Assembly (NCBI GenBank): GCA_036403795.1
Contig: DASWQJ010000189.1
Span: 1-21,221, forward strand
DNA: 21,221 nt
DNA from: Stenotrophomonas_A sp036403795
GTDB lineage: Bacteria > Pseudomonadota > Gammaproteobacteria > Xanthomonadales > Xanthomonadaceae
Direction: 5' to 3'
Part shown: in pieces, positions 1 through 7,497 of the stretch
Layout: each line of letters starts with the position of its first letter
Numbering within the stretch: position 1 is the first letter of the stretch
The notes under the pieces: model-generated
Databases searched by the model: none
What the model saw: the letters and a program-made list of their open reading frames with translations, nothing else
What the model was told of the DNA's origin: nothing
Position numbers and translations under genes: made by a program

Positions 1-306
1 CGTGCGCAGATCGAACGGCTGCACCCCCATCGCCCCGGCACTGGCGGCCAACGTGCGACCGCTTACCTGCACCGAATCCAAGGTGGCGGCCAGGCTGCGC
101 GCCGTTTGCGAGGTGAGCCCGTCCACCTCCTTGCGCGCGGCCGTCACCAGCTCGGCGCGCGCACCCAGGTAGAACAGCGTGCCCAGCAGGCCCAGCAACA
201 ACGCCAGGCTCAGCCCTGCGCCCACCAACATGCGCACGCGCAGACTGTGACGCCAGCGCACCTGCTGCACCGCCTGCGTTGCCGGACCTGCGCCTGCCTG
301 CTCCAT
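1..306 (-). CDS. N-terminal part of a membrane-anchored sensor/signalling protein (runs off the window)
   Basis: The reading frame begins at the ATG whose complement is 304-306 and stays open for 102 codons to the window edge, so only the N-terminus is seen. A GGAGGAG ribosome-binding site lies about 11 nt upstream of this ATG. Residues 1-22 are basic and cytoplasmic-looking (ending RWRHSLRVR). Residues 23-47 form one strong transmembrane helix rich in L, G and A. An extracytoplasmic segment follows (AARKEVDGLTSQTARSLAATLDSV), typical of the start of a dCache-like or other periplasmic sensor domain in chemoreceptors, histidine kinases or SpoIIE-type phosphatases. The output domain is outside the window, so the class cannot be decided. 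Codon use is strongly GC3, as in aceE. It is transcribed divergently from aceE. Confidence 0.7.
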   Translation of the reverse strand, partial: MEQAGAGPATQAVQQVRWRHSLRVRMLVGAGLSLALLLGLLGTLFYLGARAELVTAARKEVDGLTSQTARSLAATLDSVQVSGRTLAASAGAMGVQPFDLRT

Positions 307-687
307 GAACCGCCGGGCTCCTCCGTGGGCCGCGCCGGGCAAGGCCAAGCGCTGAACGCCGCGATCATGCGGCCTGGCCGACACCCGCGCCAGTAAACCC
401 TCACCGGCACTGTGGCCCCCATCCCAGAAACGCCCGCCCGCCGGCTGCATAACGGGGTCAGGTTGAGTTTCCACCCCCGCCAGCGCCCCCGCCGCACCGG
501 CCGCTATTCCGTCTCGCGCAATGTCCTATTCCCTGTCCACATGTCCCACCAAAGCAGTCATGGAACGCTGTATTTCCAAGGCTCCATACGCCCCCGTAGC
601 CAATTCCTGGGTAATGGCGCTGGGTTACACTTCGGGGTTCACGAAAACATTGCACGGCGACCCCATGCGCCGGGACCCGGGAGCGAT
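307..687. other. Divergent intergenic region upstream of aceE
   Basis: This 381-bp gap separates two divergent genes and must hold both promoters. It carries one isolated copy of the 19-bp repeat at 451-469. The reading frame of aceE is open upstream through this region, including the repeat, but those 92 extra codons look non-coding. I see no convincing sigma-70 box pair, riboswitch or second gene. Confidence 0.5.
451..469 (+). repeat. GGGGTCAGGTT repeat, isolated copy
   Basis: The sequence is aacggggtcaggttgagtt, the GAG-type arm. No inverted partner occurs within the following several hundred bases. It is the only copy far from the 14.9-21.2 kb cluster and lies 219 bp before the aceE start. 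Confidence 0.9.
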
Positions 688-3375
688 ATGAACTGGTTGA
701 ACGAAGTGCTGCAGAACGATCCGAATCCGCTCGAGACCCAGGAGTGGCTCGAATCGCTCAAGGCGGTCATCGATAACGAAGGACCGGACCGCGCGCACCA
801 GCTGCTGGAGGGCATGGTCGAGCAGACCCGCCGCGCCGGCGCCTACCTGCCGTTCTCGCCCACCACCGAATACGTCAACACCATCAGCCCCGCCAACGAG
901 GCCAAGAGCCCGGGCGATGCGGCGATGGAGTGGAAGATCCGATCGATCATCCGCTGGAACGCGATGGCCACCGTGGTGCGCGCCAACCGCAAGCCCGGCG
1001 ACCTGGGCGGCCACATCGCCTCGTTCGCCTCGGCGGCCACGCTGTACGACGTGGGCTTCAACCACTTCTGGCGCGCCCCGTCCGACAAGCACCCCGGCGA
1101 TCTGCTGTACATCCAGGGCCACAGCGCCCCGGGCATCTATGCCCGCGCCTTCCTGGAAGGCCGCATCAACAGCGAGCAGCTGGACAACTTCCGCATGGAA
1201 GTGGATGGCCAGGGCATCTCCTCCTACCCGCACCCGTGGCTGATGCCCGAGTTCTGGCAGACCCCGACCGTGTCGATGGGCCTGGGTCCGCTGGGCGCGA
1301 TCTACCAGGCACAGTTCATGAAGTACCTGGAGAACCGCGGCCTGATCGAGAAGTCCGACCGCAAGGTGTGGTGCTTCATCGGCGACGGCGAGAGCGATGA
1401 GCCGGAAACCCTCGGCGCGATCGCGCTGGCCGGCCGCGAAGGCCTGGACAACCTGATCTTCGTGGTGAACTGCAACCTGCAGCGCCTGGACGGCCCGGTG
1501 CGCGGCAATGGCAAGATCATCCAGGAGCTGGAAGGCGTGTTCCGCGGTGGCGGCTGGAACGTCATCAAATTGCTGTGGGGCGGCTACTGGGATGCCCTGC
1601 TGGCCAAGGACACCAATGGCGTCCTGAAGAAGCTGATGATGGAAACCGTCGACGGCGAATACCAGAACTGCAAGGCCTTTGGCGGTGCGTACACGCGCGA
1701 GCATTTCTTCGGCAAGTATCCGGAGACCGCCGCGATGGTCGCCGGCCTGAGCGACGACGACATCTGGCGCCTCAACCGTGGCGGCCACGACCCGCACAAG
1801 GTGTATGCCGCCTACCACCAGGCCGTGAACACCAAGGGCATGCCCACCGTGATCCTGGCCAAGACGGTCAAGGGCTACGGCATGGGTTCGGCCGGTGAGT
1901 CGCTCAACCCGACCCACCAGACCAAGAAGCTGGACGACGAGTCGGTGCGCCATTTCCGCGACCGCTTCAACATCCCGGTGACCGACGCGCAGCTGGCCGA
2001 CGGCCAGGTGCCGTTCTACCACCCTGGCGAAGACTCGCCGGAAGTGCAGTACCTCAAGTCGCGCCGTGCCGACCTGGGCGGCTACCTGCCGCAGCGCCGC
2101 CCCAAGGCGACGCAGTCGTTCGTGGCGCCCACGCTGGACAAATTCGAGCGGCTACTCAAGGACAGCGGCGAGCGCACCTACAGCTCGACCATGGCCTTCG
2201 TGCAGACGTTGAACATCGCCCTGCGCGACAAGGAAATCGGCCCGCGCATCGTGCCGATCGTGGCCGATGAGGCGCGCACCTTCGGCATGGAAGGCATGTT
2301 CCGCCAGATCGGCATCTACGCGCCGTTCGGCCAGAAGTACAAGCCGGTCGACGCGGACCAGCTGATGTTCTACCGCGAAGACCAGAGCGGCCAGGTGCTG
2401 CAACAGGGCATCAGCGAGCCGGGCGCGATCGCGTCATGGATGGCCGCCGGCACCAGCTACTCGGTCAGCGACGTGCCGATGCTGCCGTTCTACATCTACT
2501 ACTCGATGTTCGGCTTCCAGCGCGTGGGCGACATCGCCTGGCAGGCCGCCGACATGCGCACCCGCGGCTTCCTGCTGGGTGGCACCGCCGGGCGCACCAC
2601 GCTCAACGGCGAAGGCCTGCAGCACGAAGACGGCCACAGCCATTTGCTGGCCGGCGCCATCCCCAACGTGCGCACGTATGATCCGACCTTTGGCTTTGAA
2701 GTGACCGTGATCCTGCAGCACGGCATGAAGTCGATGATGGAAGACCAGATCGACGAGTACTACTACATCACCCTGATGAACGAAAACTACGCGCACCCGG
2801 AAATGCCGGCTGGCGCGCAGGAAGGCATCATCAAGGGCATGTACCTGCTGAAGGACGCCGGCAAGCCGAAGAAGGGCGAGCTGCGCGTGCAGCTGCTGGG
2901 CAGCGGCACGATCCTGCGCGAGGCGATTGCAGCGGCGGAGTTGTTGGACAAGGACTTTGGCGTGACCGCGGACATCTGGTCGTGCCCGAGCTTCAACGAG
3001 CTGCGTCGCGATGGCTTTGATGCCGAGCGTTGGAACCGCATGCACCCGGAGGGTGAGCAGAAGAAGGCGTTCGTGACGCAGCTGCTTGAAGGGCGCCAGG
3101 GGCCGGCGATTGCGGCTACCGACTATGTGCGGTTGTTTGCCGACCAGATCCGCAGCTTCGTGCCGATGGGGTATACGGTGCTGGGTACGGATGGGTTTGG
3201 GCGGAGCGATACGCGCGCTAATTTGCGGCGGTTCTTTGAGGTCGATCGGTATTACATCGCGCATGCGGCGATTGCTGCGCTGGCCAAGGAAGGGAAGATG
3301 ACGGGTAAGGATGTGGCCCGGGCGATCAAGCAGTACAAGATTGATGTGGAGAAGAGTAATCCTGTTGGGGTTTGA
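688..3375 (+). CDS. aceE: Pyruvate dehydrogenase E1 component, homodimeric type
   Basis: This is the thiamine-diphosphate-dependent E1 subunit of the pyruvate dehydrogenase complex. It decarboxylates pyruvate and acetylates the lipoyl groups of E2. The product is 895 aa, close to the roughly 887 aa of E. coli AceE. The TPP/Mg motif is visible as GDGESDE from residue 232, ending at N261 (VVNCN). The catalytic-region signature DEARTFGMEG starts near residue 527, and QHEDGHSH followed by a YDPTFGFE stretch is also family-typical. I chose the ATG at 688 because the protein then starts MNWLNEVLQ, the usual N-terminus in this family. The frame is open 92 codons further upstream, but that part crosses a repeat and has no family resemblance. 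The E2 (aceF) and E3 (lpd) genes do not follow, since a terminator comes directly after. The gene is intact. Confidence 0.98.
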   Translation: MNWLNEVLQNDPNPLETQEWLESLKAVIDNEGPDRAHQLLEGMVEQTRRAGAYLPFSPTTEYVNTISPANEAKSPGDAAMEWKIRSIIRWNAMATVVRANRKPGDLGGHIASFASAATLYDVGFNHFWRAPSDKHPGDLLYIQGHSAPGIYARAFLEGRINSEQLDNFRMEVDGQGISSYPHPWLMPEFWQTPTVSMGLGPLGAIYQAQFMKYLENRGLIEKSDRKVWCFIGDGESDEPETLGAIALAGREGLDNLIFVVNCNLQRLDGPVRGNGKIIQELEGVFRGGGWNVIKLLWGGYWDALLAKDTNGVLKKLMMETVDGEYQNCKAFGGAYTREHFFGKYPETAAMVAGLSDDDIWRLNRGGHDPHKVYAAYHQAVNTKGMPTVILAKTVKGYGMGSAGESLNPTHQTKKLDDESVRHFRDRFNIPVTDAQLADGQVPFYHPGEDSPEVQYLKSRRADLGGYLPQRRPKATQSFVAPTLDKFERLLKDSGERTYSSTMAFVQTLNIALRDKEIGPRIVPIVADEARTFGMEGMFRQIGIYAPFGQKYKPVDADQLMFYREDQSGQVLQQGISEPGAIASWMAAGTSYSVSDVPMLPFYIYYSMFGFQRVGDIAWQAADMRTRGFLLGGTAGRTTLNGEGLQHEDGHSHLLAGAIPNVRTYDPTFGFEVTVILQHGMKSMMEDQIDEYYYITLMNENYAHPEMPAGAQEGIIKGMYLLKDAGKPKKGELRVQLLGSGTILREAIAAAELLDKDFGVTADIWSCPSFNELRRDGFDAERWNRMHPEGEQKKAFVTQLLEGRQGPAIAATDYVRLFADQIRSFVPMGYTVLGTDGFGRSDTRANLRRFFEVDRYYIAHAAIAALAKEGKMTGKDVARAIKQYKIDVEKSNPVGV

Positions 3376-3400
3376 GTTCTGCCGCTAGCATCTATGGGAG

Positions 3401-3430
3401 AAGGCCTCGACATTGTCGGGGCCTTTTTTC
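3401..3430 (+). terminator. Rho-independent terminator of aceE
   Basis: A 10-bp stem (aaggcctcga, 3401-3410; tcggggcctt, 3416-3425; one U-G pair) encloses the loop cattg and runs into a tract of T residues ending at 3429. It begins 26 bp after the aceE stop codon, so aceE is transcribed as a unit separate from 3460. Confidence 0.88.
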
Positions 3431-3459
3431 TTTGCAAATAAGCTGCAAGAAGGGGGGGT

Positions 3460-4131
3460 ATGCGAAACGGAAAAGTAAGAGAAAAGCTTGCATGGTGCGT
3501 AGAAGGCTGGAGCCCTGCACTTGTGGGTGCGGCAGGACTGTTTCTGCTGAGTCAACTTGGCTGGGTATTCAATGCCGATATCGAAGCGGCAATGCAAAGG
3601 TTACTTGGCACGCAATTCACTCTAATCAGAGATCAGTCCAATCTCTACTCAATATGGCTCGGCGCCATCGGTGTTCATGCGACCTTAGGCGCCCTGGCAC
3701 CGATACTCGGATACACGCTTCTTGCCACGAATGTGACATCCGCATCGAGAATCGCTCCAGCTGGCGGTGTCGCTGCGCTGGCGATTCAATGGGAGAGCTG
3801 TCTGCGAGTGTCACTTGGACTTCTCGTGTCGTCGATCCTAGCTATCCTGCTTGCACCATCTCCAGTGGGATTGTGCGGAGCATTAATTGCGACCTGCTAC
3901 GTAGCTATAAAAACGGCGTCCGTGTTCAAGGAGGGCTTCGATCTGCTTGAGCGCCCTGAGAGATACGACGCGGGCGCAAGGCGATATCTCGAGAACCAGG
4001 TATCAGCTCTCAAGTTTCGCGAACTCACTGATAAGCAGATCGCAAAGACTAACGAGCTTAACGAGGAGTTCGGTCGGCACATCGAAAGGCTACCGCAGGG
4101 GTCCTTCGCAACTCAATGGTGCCGGGGCTGA
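3460..4131 (+). CDS. Multi-pass membrane protein, possible immunity protein
   Basis: The product is 223 aa with a good ribosome-binding site (agaaggggggg just before the ATG). Hydrophobic segments lie near residues 18-38, 66-90, 98-115 and 117-150, so three or four membrane spans are likely. A charged cytoplasmic-looking C-terminal tail follows (about residues 155-223, rich in E, R and K). I do not recognise a named family. Codon use includes many non-preferred codons (tta, ata, aga), unlike aceE, which suggests acquisition. The next gene starts 1 bp after its stop, so the two form an operon bounded by terminators at 3401-3430 and 4469-4491. A membrane protein paired with a small lipoprotein in a region of toxin remnants suggests immunity to a secreted toxin. 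That role is inference only. Confidence 0.75.
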   Translation: MRNGKVREKLAWCVEGWSPALVGAAGLFLLSQLGWVFNADIEAAMQRLLGTQFTLIRDQSNLYSIWLGAIGVHATLGALAPILGYTLLATNVTSASRIAPAGGVAALAIQWESCLRVSLGLLVSSILAILLAPSPVGLCGALIATCYVAIKTASVFKEGFDLLERPERYDAGARRYLENQVSALKFRELTDKQIAKTNELNEEFGRHIERLPQGSFATQWCRG

Positions 4132-4132
4132 G

Positions 4133-4465
4133 ATGAACATGCTAAGAGTTGGTTTTCTCGTGGTGGTTGCTCTGCTTATTTCTGCTTGTGCTGACCCTAG
4201 TCCGTATCCTGCCGGCGGGCTTCTTGACAAGGAAAATGTTGAGTGTGTTCCACCCGCCCGTCTGGAAATACAGCCTTGGGGAAAAAGTGGCTCATCCAAG
4301 AGTTGCAAAATTACTGATGGCCCTTTTGTCGCTGCCGAGAATGGCTACATACATTTACGAGGGCAGTACGAAGCCGGTCGAGAGGTTGGTATCTGGCGGT
4401 GGTATGACAAAGGTGGGAGCGTGACTAAAACGATTGATTATTCGAAATCAGCTCCTGCACACTGA
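4133..4465 (+). CDS. Small lipoprotein with a MORN-like segment
   Basis: The product is 110 aa starting MNMLRVGFLVV. Residues 5-17 form the hydrophobic part of a signal peptide, and the lipobox LISAC places the lipidated cysteine at about residue 19. The C-terminal part (GYIHLRGQYEAGREVG then IWRWYDKGG) matches the pattern of a MORN repeat as seen in YwqK-like proteins, several of which act as antitoxin or immunity proteins. I placed the start at 4133, not at the upstream in-frame ATG at 3947, because the upstream part overlaps the previous gene and would bury the signal peptide. It is cotranscribed with 3460-4131 (1-bp gap) and followed by a terminator. The exact partner is unknown. Confidence 0.75.
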   Translation: MNMLRVGFLVVVALLISACADPSPYPAGGLLDKENVECVPPARLEIQPWGKSGSSKSCKITDGPFVAAENGYIHLRGQYEAGREVGIWRWYDKGGSVTKTIDYSKSAPAH

Positions 4466-4468
4466 ACG

Positions 4469-4491
4469 AAGCCCCGCTCATGGCGGGGCTT
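4469..4491 (+). terminator. Likely terminator after the lipoprotein gene
   Basis: A perfect 9-bp stem (aagccccgc, 4469-4477; gcggggctt, 4483-4491) closes the loop tcatg just after the stop at 4465. The T tract is weak (tctactt), so termination strength is uncertain. Confidence 0.7.
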
Positions 4492-4514
4492 CTACTTAGC
4501 CGCTGTTGTCGTTG

Positions 4515-4690
4515 TCAACACCCGCGCAGGCTGATGGCGTGGCGGTAGTTGTGGTCCCAGCCCATGCGCTTGGCCGACTACGCGGCCTGGGCCATCCACC
4601 GGCTGATGCCGTCTTCGCCGTGTTGTTGCAGCCACGCCGTGCCGGCGCGCTGGGCTTGGCCAAACCCGTCCTCGCCCGCACCGCCGTCGC
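4515..4690 (-). pseudogene. Minus-strand remnant of an unidentified mobile-element gene
   Basis: Read on the minus strand, this stretch encodes GTAWLQQHGEDGISRWMAQAA, then an in-frame TAG (4578-4580), then SAKRMGWDHNYRHAISLRGC and a TGA. Third positions are strongly GC on this strand (gcc, gcg, aag, cgc, atg, ggc), whereas the plus-strand reading here has no such quality. I therefore take it as a decayed minus-strand gene with a nonsense codon. It abuts the plus-strand primase remnant, so an inversion or deletion joint probably lies near 4690. I do not recognise the family. Confidence 0.4.
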
Positions 4691-5632
4691 GTTGCTGACG
4701 ATCAATGAGAGCCGTGAGCAGACGGCGGCGGTCCATGCGCGGCAGCGCTCGGCCCGAACACTGCAAGGCTTGTTGGCCACCAAGCAAGGCGACGCGATCT
4801 GCACCCTGTACCGCGCCGCGCAAACCTTGTTGCGGCCGGTGGCGGTGGTGAACCCCTATGCAGAAATGCCGACGTTCCGCAGCGAGTCCACACGAATGCG
4901 GCGCGACCATGCCAAGTACCTGACCTTGATCGATGCGATCGCGTTCCTGCACCAGCACCAGCGGCCCATCAAGACCGCCACCGTCGGCGACGCATCGATC
5001 GACTACGTGGAGGTGACGCTGGCCGACATTGCCCTGGCCAACCGCTTGGCCGGCGAAGTTCTGGGCCGAAGCCTGGACGAGCTGCCGCCACAGACGCGAC
5101 GGGTGTTGTCGTTGATCGTGGCGCTGGTGATGCAGTGGCGGGACGCGCAGGAGCTGCCGCGTGCCGCCGTGCGCTTTACCCGCAAGGAACTGCGCGCCAT
5201 TGCCGGCATTACCGACACGGCGCTGCGGCTGCACCTGGAACGCCTCGTCGATCTGGAATACCTCCTGATCCACCGCGGCGGCGCGGGCCAGCGCTTCGTC
5301 TACGAGTTGCTGTTCGACGGCGACGTAGCGGCGGACACGCCGCAACTGATCGGCTTGCTGGACGTCGCGGCGCTGGAATCTTCGGCTACGACCGTCAACC
5401 TCGCACCCCTCAACGCCGACCTCGCACCTTCGGCGACGAACCCCGCACTCACCTTGCACCCCGCAAACACCCCGCTTGCACCCCGTTCGCAGACGGTGGA
5501 AATGGCGGTAACGCTTTGGCGGACGCGGCTTCTTCCTTAGTCGCCTCTATTGCATCGGTTCCGGCGCTTCTGGAACCGATGCCCGCGCCGCGCCGTAGTC
5601 GTAACGGTGCCGCTGTGGCGGCGGTGCGCTGA
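4690..5632 (+). pseudogene. C-terminal remnant of a mobile-element DNA primase/replication-type protein (CHC2-primase-like)
   Basis: From LTINESREQTAAVHARQR onward the frame looks like the C-terminal half of large CHC2-zinc-finger primase/helicase-like proteins carried by some integrative elements that also encode tyrosine recombinases. I recognise blocks such as RRDHAKYLTLIDAIAFLHQHQ and a C-terminal winged-helix-like region (RFTRKELRAIAGITDTALRL then HLERLVDLEYLLIHRGG). The zinc-finger and toprim parts are missing, so the 5' end is truncated. The frame stops at 5540, but the +2 frame continues to a TGA at 5630-5632 that overlaps the next ATG as TGATG. This arrangement suggests a frameshift between about 5480 and 5535 in a formerly coupled gene pair. 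The family identification is from memory of conserved blocks. Confidence 0.55.
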
Positions 5633-5787
5633 TGCCGCGCAAGGGCCAGCGGATCAAGACGCGCAAGCCGGCGGCGGTGAAGCCGGCCGGGCCGCGCACC
5701 CGCCGCGACGATCCCCTCGCCGCACATCCGTTGCTGCGCTACATGCACGCGCACTTCGAGTGCATGCTCATGCACGCATATCTGTGA
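5632..5787 (+). pseudogene. N-terminal fragment of a probable tyrosine recombinase
   Basis: The frame starts at the ATG at 5632, which overlaps the preceding TGA as TGATG, and encodes 51 aa (MPRKGQRIKTRKPA, then a basic proline-rich stretch, then HPLLRYMHAHFE) before a stop. In the elements that carry the CHC2-like gene, the next genes are usually integrases of about 300-400 aa whose N-terminal SAM-like domain begins with a similar helix. None of the catalytic residues (R, HxxR, Y) are present. It is a truncated remnant and cannot be functional as a recombinase. Confidence 0.45.
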
Positions 5788-5806
5788 GCGAGGCTGCAAG
5801 GAGCTT

Positions 5807-5854
5807 GTTGTCAATGAGGCTGGGTCCGGCAGTCATGGCACGGACCCAGACAAC
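5807..5854. repeat. Nested inverted repeat at the end of the decayed element
   Basis: Inner arms TGGGTCCG (5821-5828) and CGGACCCA (5841-5848) are perfect and 12 nt apart. Outer arms GTTGTC (5807-5812) and GACAAC (5849-5854) continue the pairing, with 8 extra bases (5813-5820) bulged on the left only. GTTGTC also occurs twice in tandem at 4505-4516, at the other end of the element remnant. It may be a recombinase-binding end or junction. Confidence 0.5.
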
Positions 5855-5871
5855 TTGAGTGGGAGAGCTAG

Positions 5872-6036
5872 GAATTTCTTCGCGGGAAAGGATTCAACCT
5901 GGGAGCCTGCGGCGGCGCTACTATATTGGTGAAGGCCGTCGCAAGAGAGAAGTGCGAGGGAGGCGACTACTTCCAATGCGAAATATTCAAGGCATTAGGT
6001 GGTGAAGTGATTTCATTAGAGCCAGTCAAGGCGTGA
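5872..6036 (+). pseudogene. C-terminal coding remnant, unidentified
   Basis: An open frame of 54 codons follows a TAG at 5869-5871 and has no usable start codon near its beginning. It encodes GKGFNLGACGGATILVKAV and ends GGEVISLEPVKA. The sequence is protein-like, but the family is not recognised. It ends 9 bp before the ATG at 6046. The position, between a decayed element and other toxin tails, would suit a polymorphic-toxin C-terminus cut off from its delivery domain. That is inference. Confidence 0.35.
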
Positions 6037-6045
6037 GGTGACGAA

Positions 6046-6207
6046 ATGAAGATTTATGGAAAGAATAGCTGCGAAGATCCGCTCTCGGAATTCTTCGGTA
6101 ACTGTGCTCGTGAAATGGATTCAAACCCCAATTCGGAGCATCGCCATTTTCGCGAATGCCCGGGGACAGCTGGTGAGGCAGGCGGGCTTGTAGTGTTCAA
6201 GGCTTAG
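6046..6207 (+). CDS. Small hypothetical protein (53 aa)
   Basis: ATG at 6046 opens 53 codons, encoding MKIYGKNSCEDPLSEFFGNC and ending AGGLVVFKA. It follows the previous frame by 9 bp, with gaggtgacga upstream as a modest ribosome-binding site. It is soluble and acidic, with three cysteines. No family is recognised. It may be a truncated small partner gene of the preceding remnant, or chance. Confidence 0.35.
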   Translation: MKIYGKNSCEDPLSEFFGNCAREMDSNPNSEHRHFRECPGTAGEAGGLVVFKA

Positions 6208-6315
6208 GTCGGTGCAGGGTAATATTCTGGGGGATGCTAAATATGGGTAACTCTCCCCGCATATTAACTGGAGGCAGAAGCGGGATTTTCTCGTAGCCTT
6301 TCCCGAGGAGACTCC

Positions 6316-6788
6316 ATGAAGACATCGCGCTTAACCGACAGCTAGATCATCAGCGTGCTGAAGCAAGCCAAGGGATCGAGCCACTCCTCCCGCCGATGGC
6401 GGCGGCGGTCGGTATACATCACGCACGAACGTGCTCCATGGATTAATAGCCATCGGACGTAAATGTTCCTCGCTTGCTGACCGCGGGACTGCTGGTGCAC
6501 TCGGATCAAGGCACGCAATTCACTGGGCAAGGCTGGCAAGAGTTCGTGAAAGCGCATGGACTGGTCAGCAGCATGAGCCGGCGCGGCAACTGTCACGACA
6601 ACGTGGTCGCTGAGGGCATCTTCGAACTCCTCAAAAGCAAGCGCATCAAGCGCATGGTTTACGTGACTCGCAAAGAAGCGAAGTCCGACGTCTTCAGCCA
6701 CATCGAGATTCTCTGCTGCATCAGGAGGCAGCACGGACACGACAACGGGCTGTCTCCGGTAGAGTTCGAAAGGCGGCAATCAATATGA
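6316..6788 (+). pseudogene. IS3-family transposase remnant (orfA start plus orfB end)
   Basis: The start of an IS3 orfA is visible from the ATG at 6316 (MKTSRLTDS, then TAG where the family usually has Q, then IISVLKQA). It breaks off near 6380. From 6474 to 6788 the C-terminal end of orfB follows: LLVHSDQGTQFTGQGWQEF contains the second catalytic Asp, RRGNCHDNVVAEGIFELLKS contains the catalytic Glu, and the end is SPVEFERRQSI. The rest of orfA and the first Asp of the DDE triad are deleted. Since it has a nonsense codon and a large internal deletion, it cannot transpose on its own. Confidence 0.85.
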
Positions 6789-6799
6789 CGGCATCGGGG

Positions 6800-6824
6800 T
6801 GTCTACAGAAGCCGGGGCGATTCG
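6800..6824 (+). mobile_element. Probable right end of the IS3-family element
   Basis: Just after the transposase stop, a stretch beginning tgtctacagaag and continuing ccggggcgattc resembles the terminal inverted repeats of IS3-group elements, which often read as a GGGGCGATTC-type block. No matching left terminus was found upstream of 6316, so the left end is probably lost. The exact outer base is uncertain. Confidence 0.45.
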
Positions 6825-6825
6825 C

Positions 6826-6951
6826 TTCAACCCAGGGTATGTTGCTTGCACCGTGACCAATGGTGTTGTGCATACCTATGGAGAGGAAACTTCCGTCGTG
6901 CAAAGCGACAAGGCATCATCTGCCTCGAGTGGTTGCGGGTGCCAAAAATGA
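6826..6951 (+). pseudogene. C-terminal tail of a toxin-like protein interrupted by the IS
   Basis: Directly after the IS end a frame encodes 41 residues (FNPGYVACTVTNGVVHTYGE through a Ser-rich stretch to SGCGCQK). Its TGA overlaps the ATG of the next gene as ATGA. Overlap of this kind with a small membrane protein is the usual layout of a polymorphic toxin and its immunity gene. The upstream part is missing, replaced by the IS3 remnant. The family is not recognised. Confidence 0.45.
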
Positions 6952-7334
6952 ATATTGCAAAGGGCGCTATCGCATTTATGTTTGCTGCGTTTGTTCCGGC
7001 TTTGATTTTTCTGACGACCGCCATCGTAGGGCCATCTCCAGCGGGTGTGGCCGACTTGGCATTTGGATTTGTGGTCTGGTATCTCGTGACGATTCCCATC
7101 GTGTTTGTGATTGGGTTCATGACGTTACCATTGGCGAGCAAGACAAAACTGGCGTCAATTCTGCTGCCGCCCGTAGTTGGAGGCGCGTCGGGTTTGATCA
7201 TCGCGAATGTCCTCTACGCGCAAGGTGCCAATGCGCAGGGATTGTTTCTCTTCTTTCTTTGCGGGGTAGCGACGGCGGTAGTTGCTTCATTGATCTATTT
7301 CAGCACAACAAGAAAGTTAGATCCTCATGGCTAG
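6948..7334 (+). CDS. Four-helix membrane protein, candidate immunity protein
   Basis: The product is 128 aa starting MNIAKGAIAFMF, with four hydrophobic segments (about residues 6-27, 34-57, 66-85 and 92-112) and a short basic tail. The start at 6948 is chosen over the in-frame ATG at 6846 because it overlaps the stop of the upstream coding tail (ATGA) and leaves a compact all-membrane protein. Translation is probably coupled to the upstream gene, as only a weak ribosome-binding site is visible. Small membrane proteins in this position often protect against toxins that act on the membrane or in the periplasm. No named family is recognised, and the role is inferred from position. Confidence 0.6.
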   Translation: MNIAKGAIAFMFAAFVPALIFLTTAIVGPSPAGVADLAFGFVVWYLVTIPIVFVIGFMTLPLASKTKLASILLPPVVGGASGLIIANVLYAQGANAQGLFLFFLCGVATAVVASLIYFSTTRKLDPHG

Positions 7335-7497
7335 CCAGCGCGGCTGTTCTCGCCGCAACGGCCGCAACCACCGCAGCGCCAAAGTGTTACGCAGACGGCC
7401 TGCATTGAGCAGGCAATAGCTCGGTGGGGTTTGGGGCGACGCCGAGATTTCTGGCTCACTTCGCCGGCGTGAGCGTAGGGTCGTCTGCCGCATATCG

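Noticed and set aside
625..2022. Long minus-strand open frame (465 codons) antisense to aceE
   Set aside because: It is the GC3 mirror of aceE: His/Val/Ala-rich low-complexity protein with no motif, while the plus strand is unmistakably aceE. The same applies to 2434-3264 on the minus strand.
4578..5459. Minus-strand frame of 293 codons across the primase remnant
   Set aside because: Most of it is the mirror of the plus-strand primase-like sequence. Only the part below about 4690 has coding quality, and it is reported separately.
6342..6779. Minus-strand frame of 145 codons
   Set aside because: It is antisense to the IS3 transposase remnant and has no recognisable motif.
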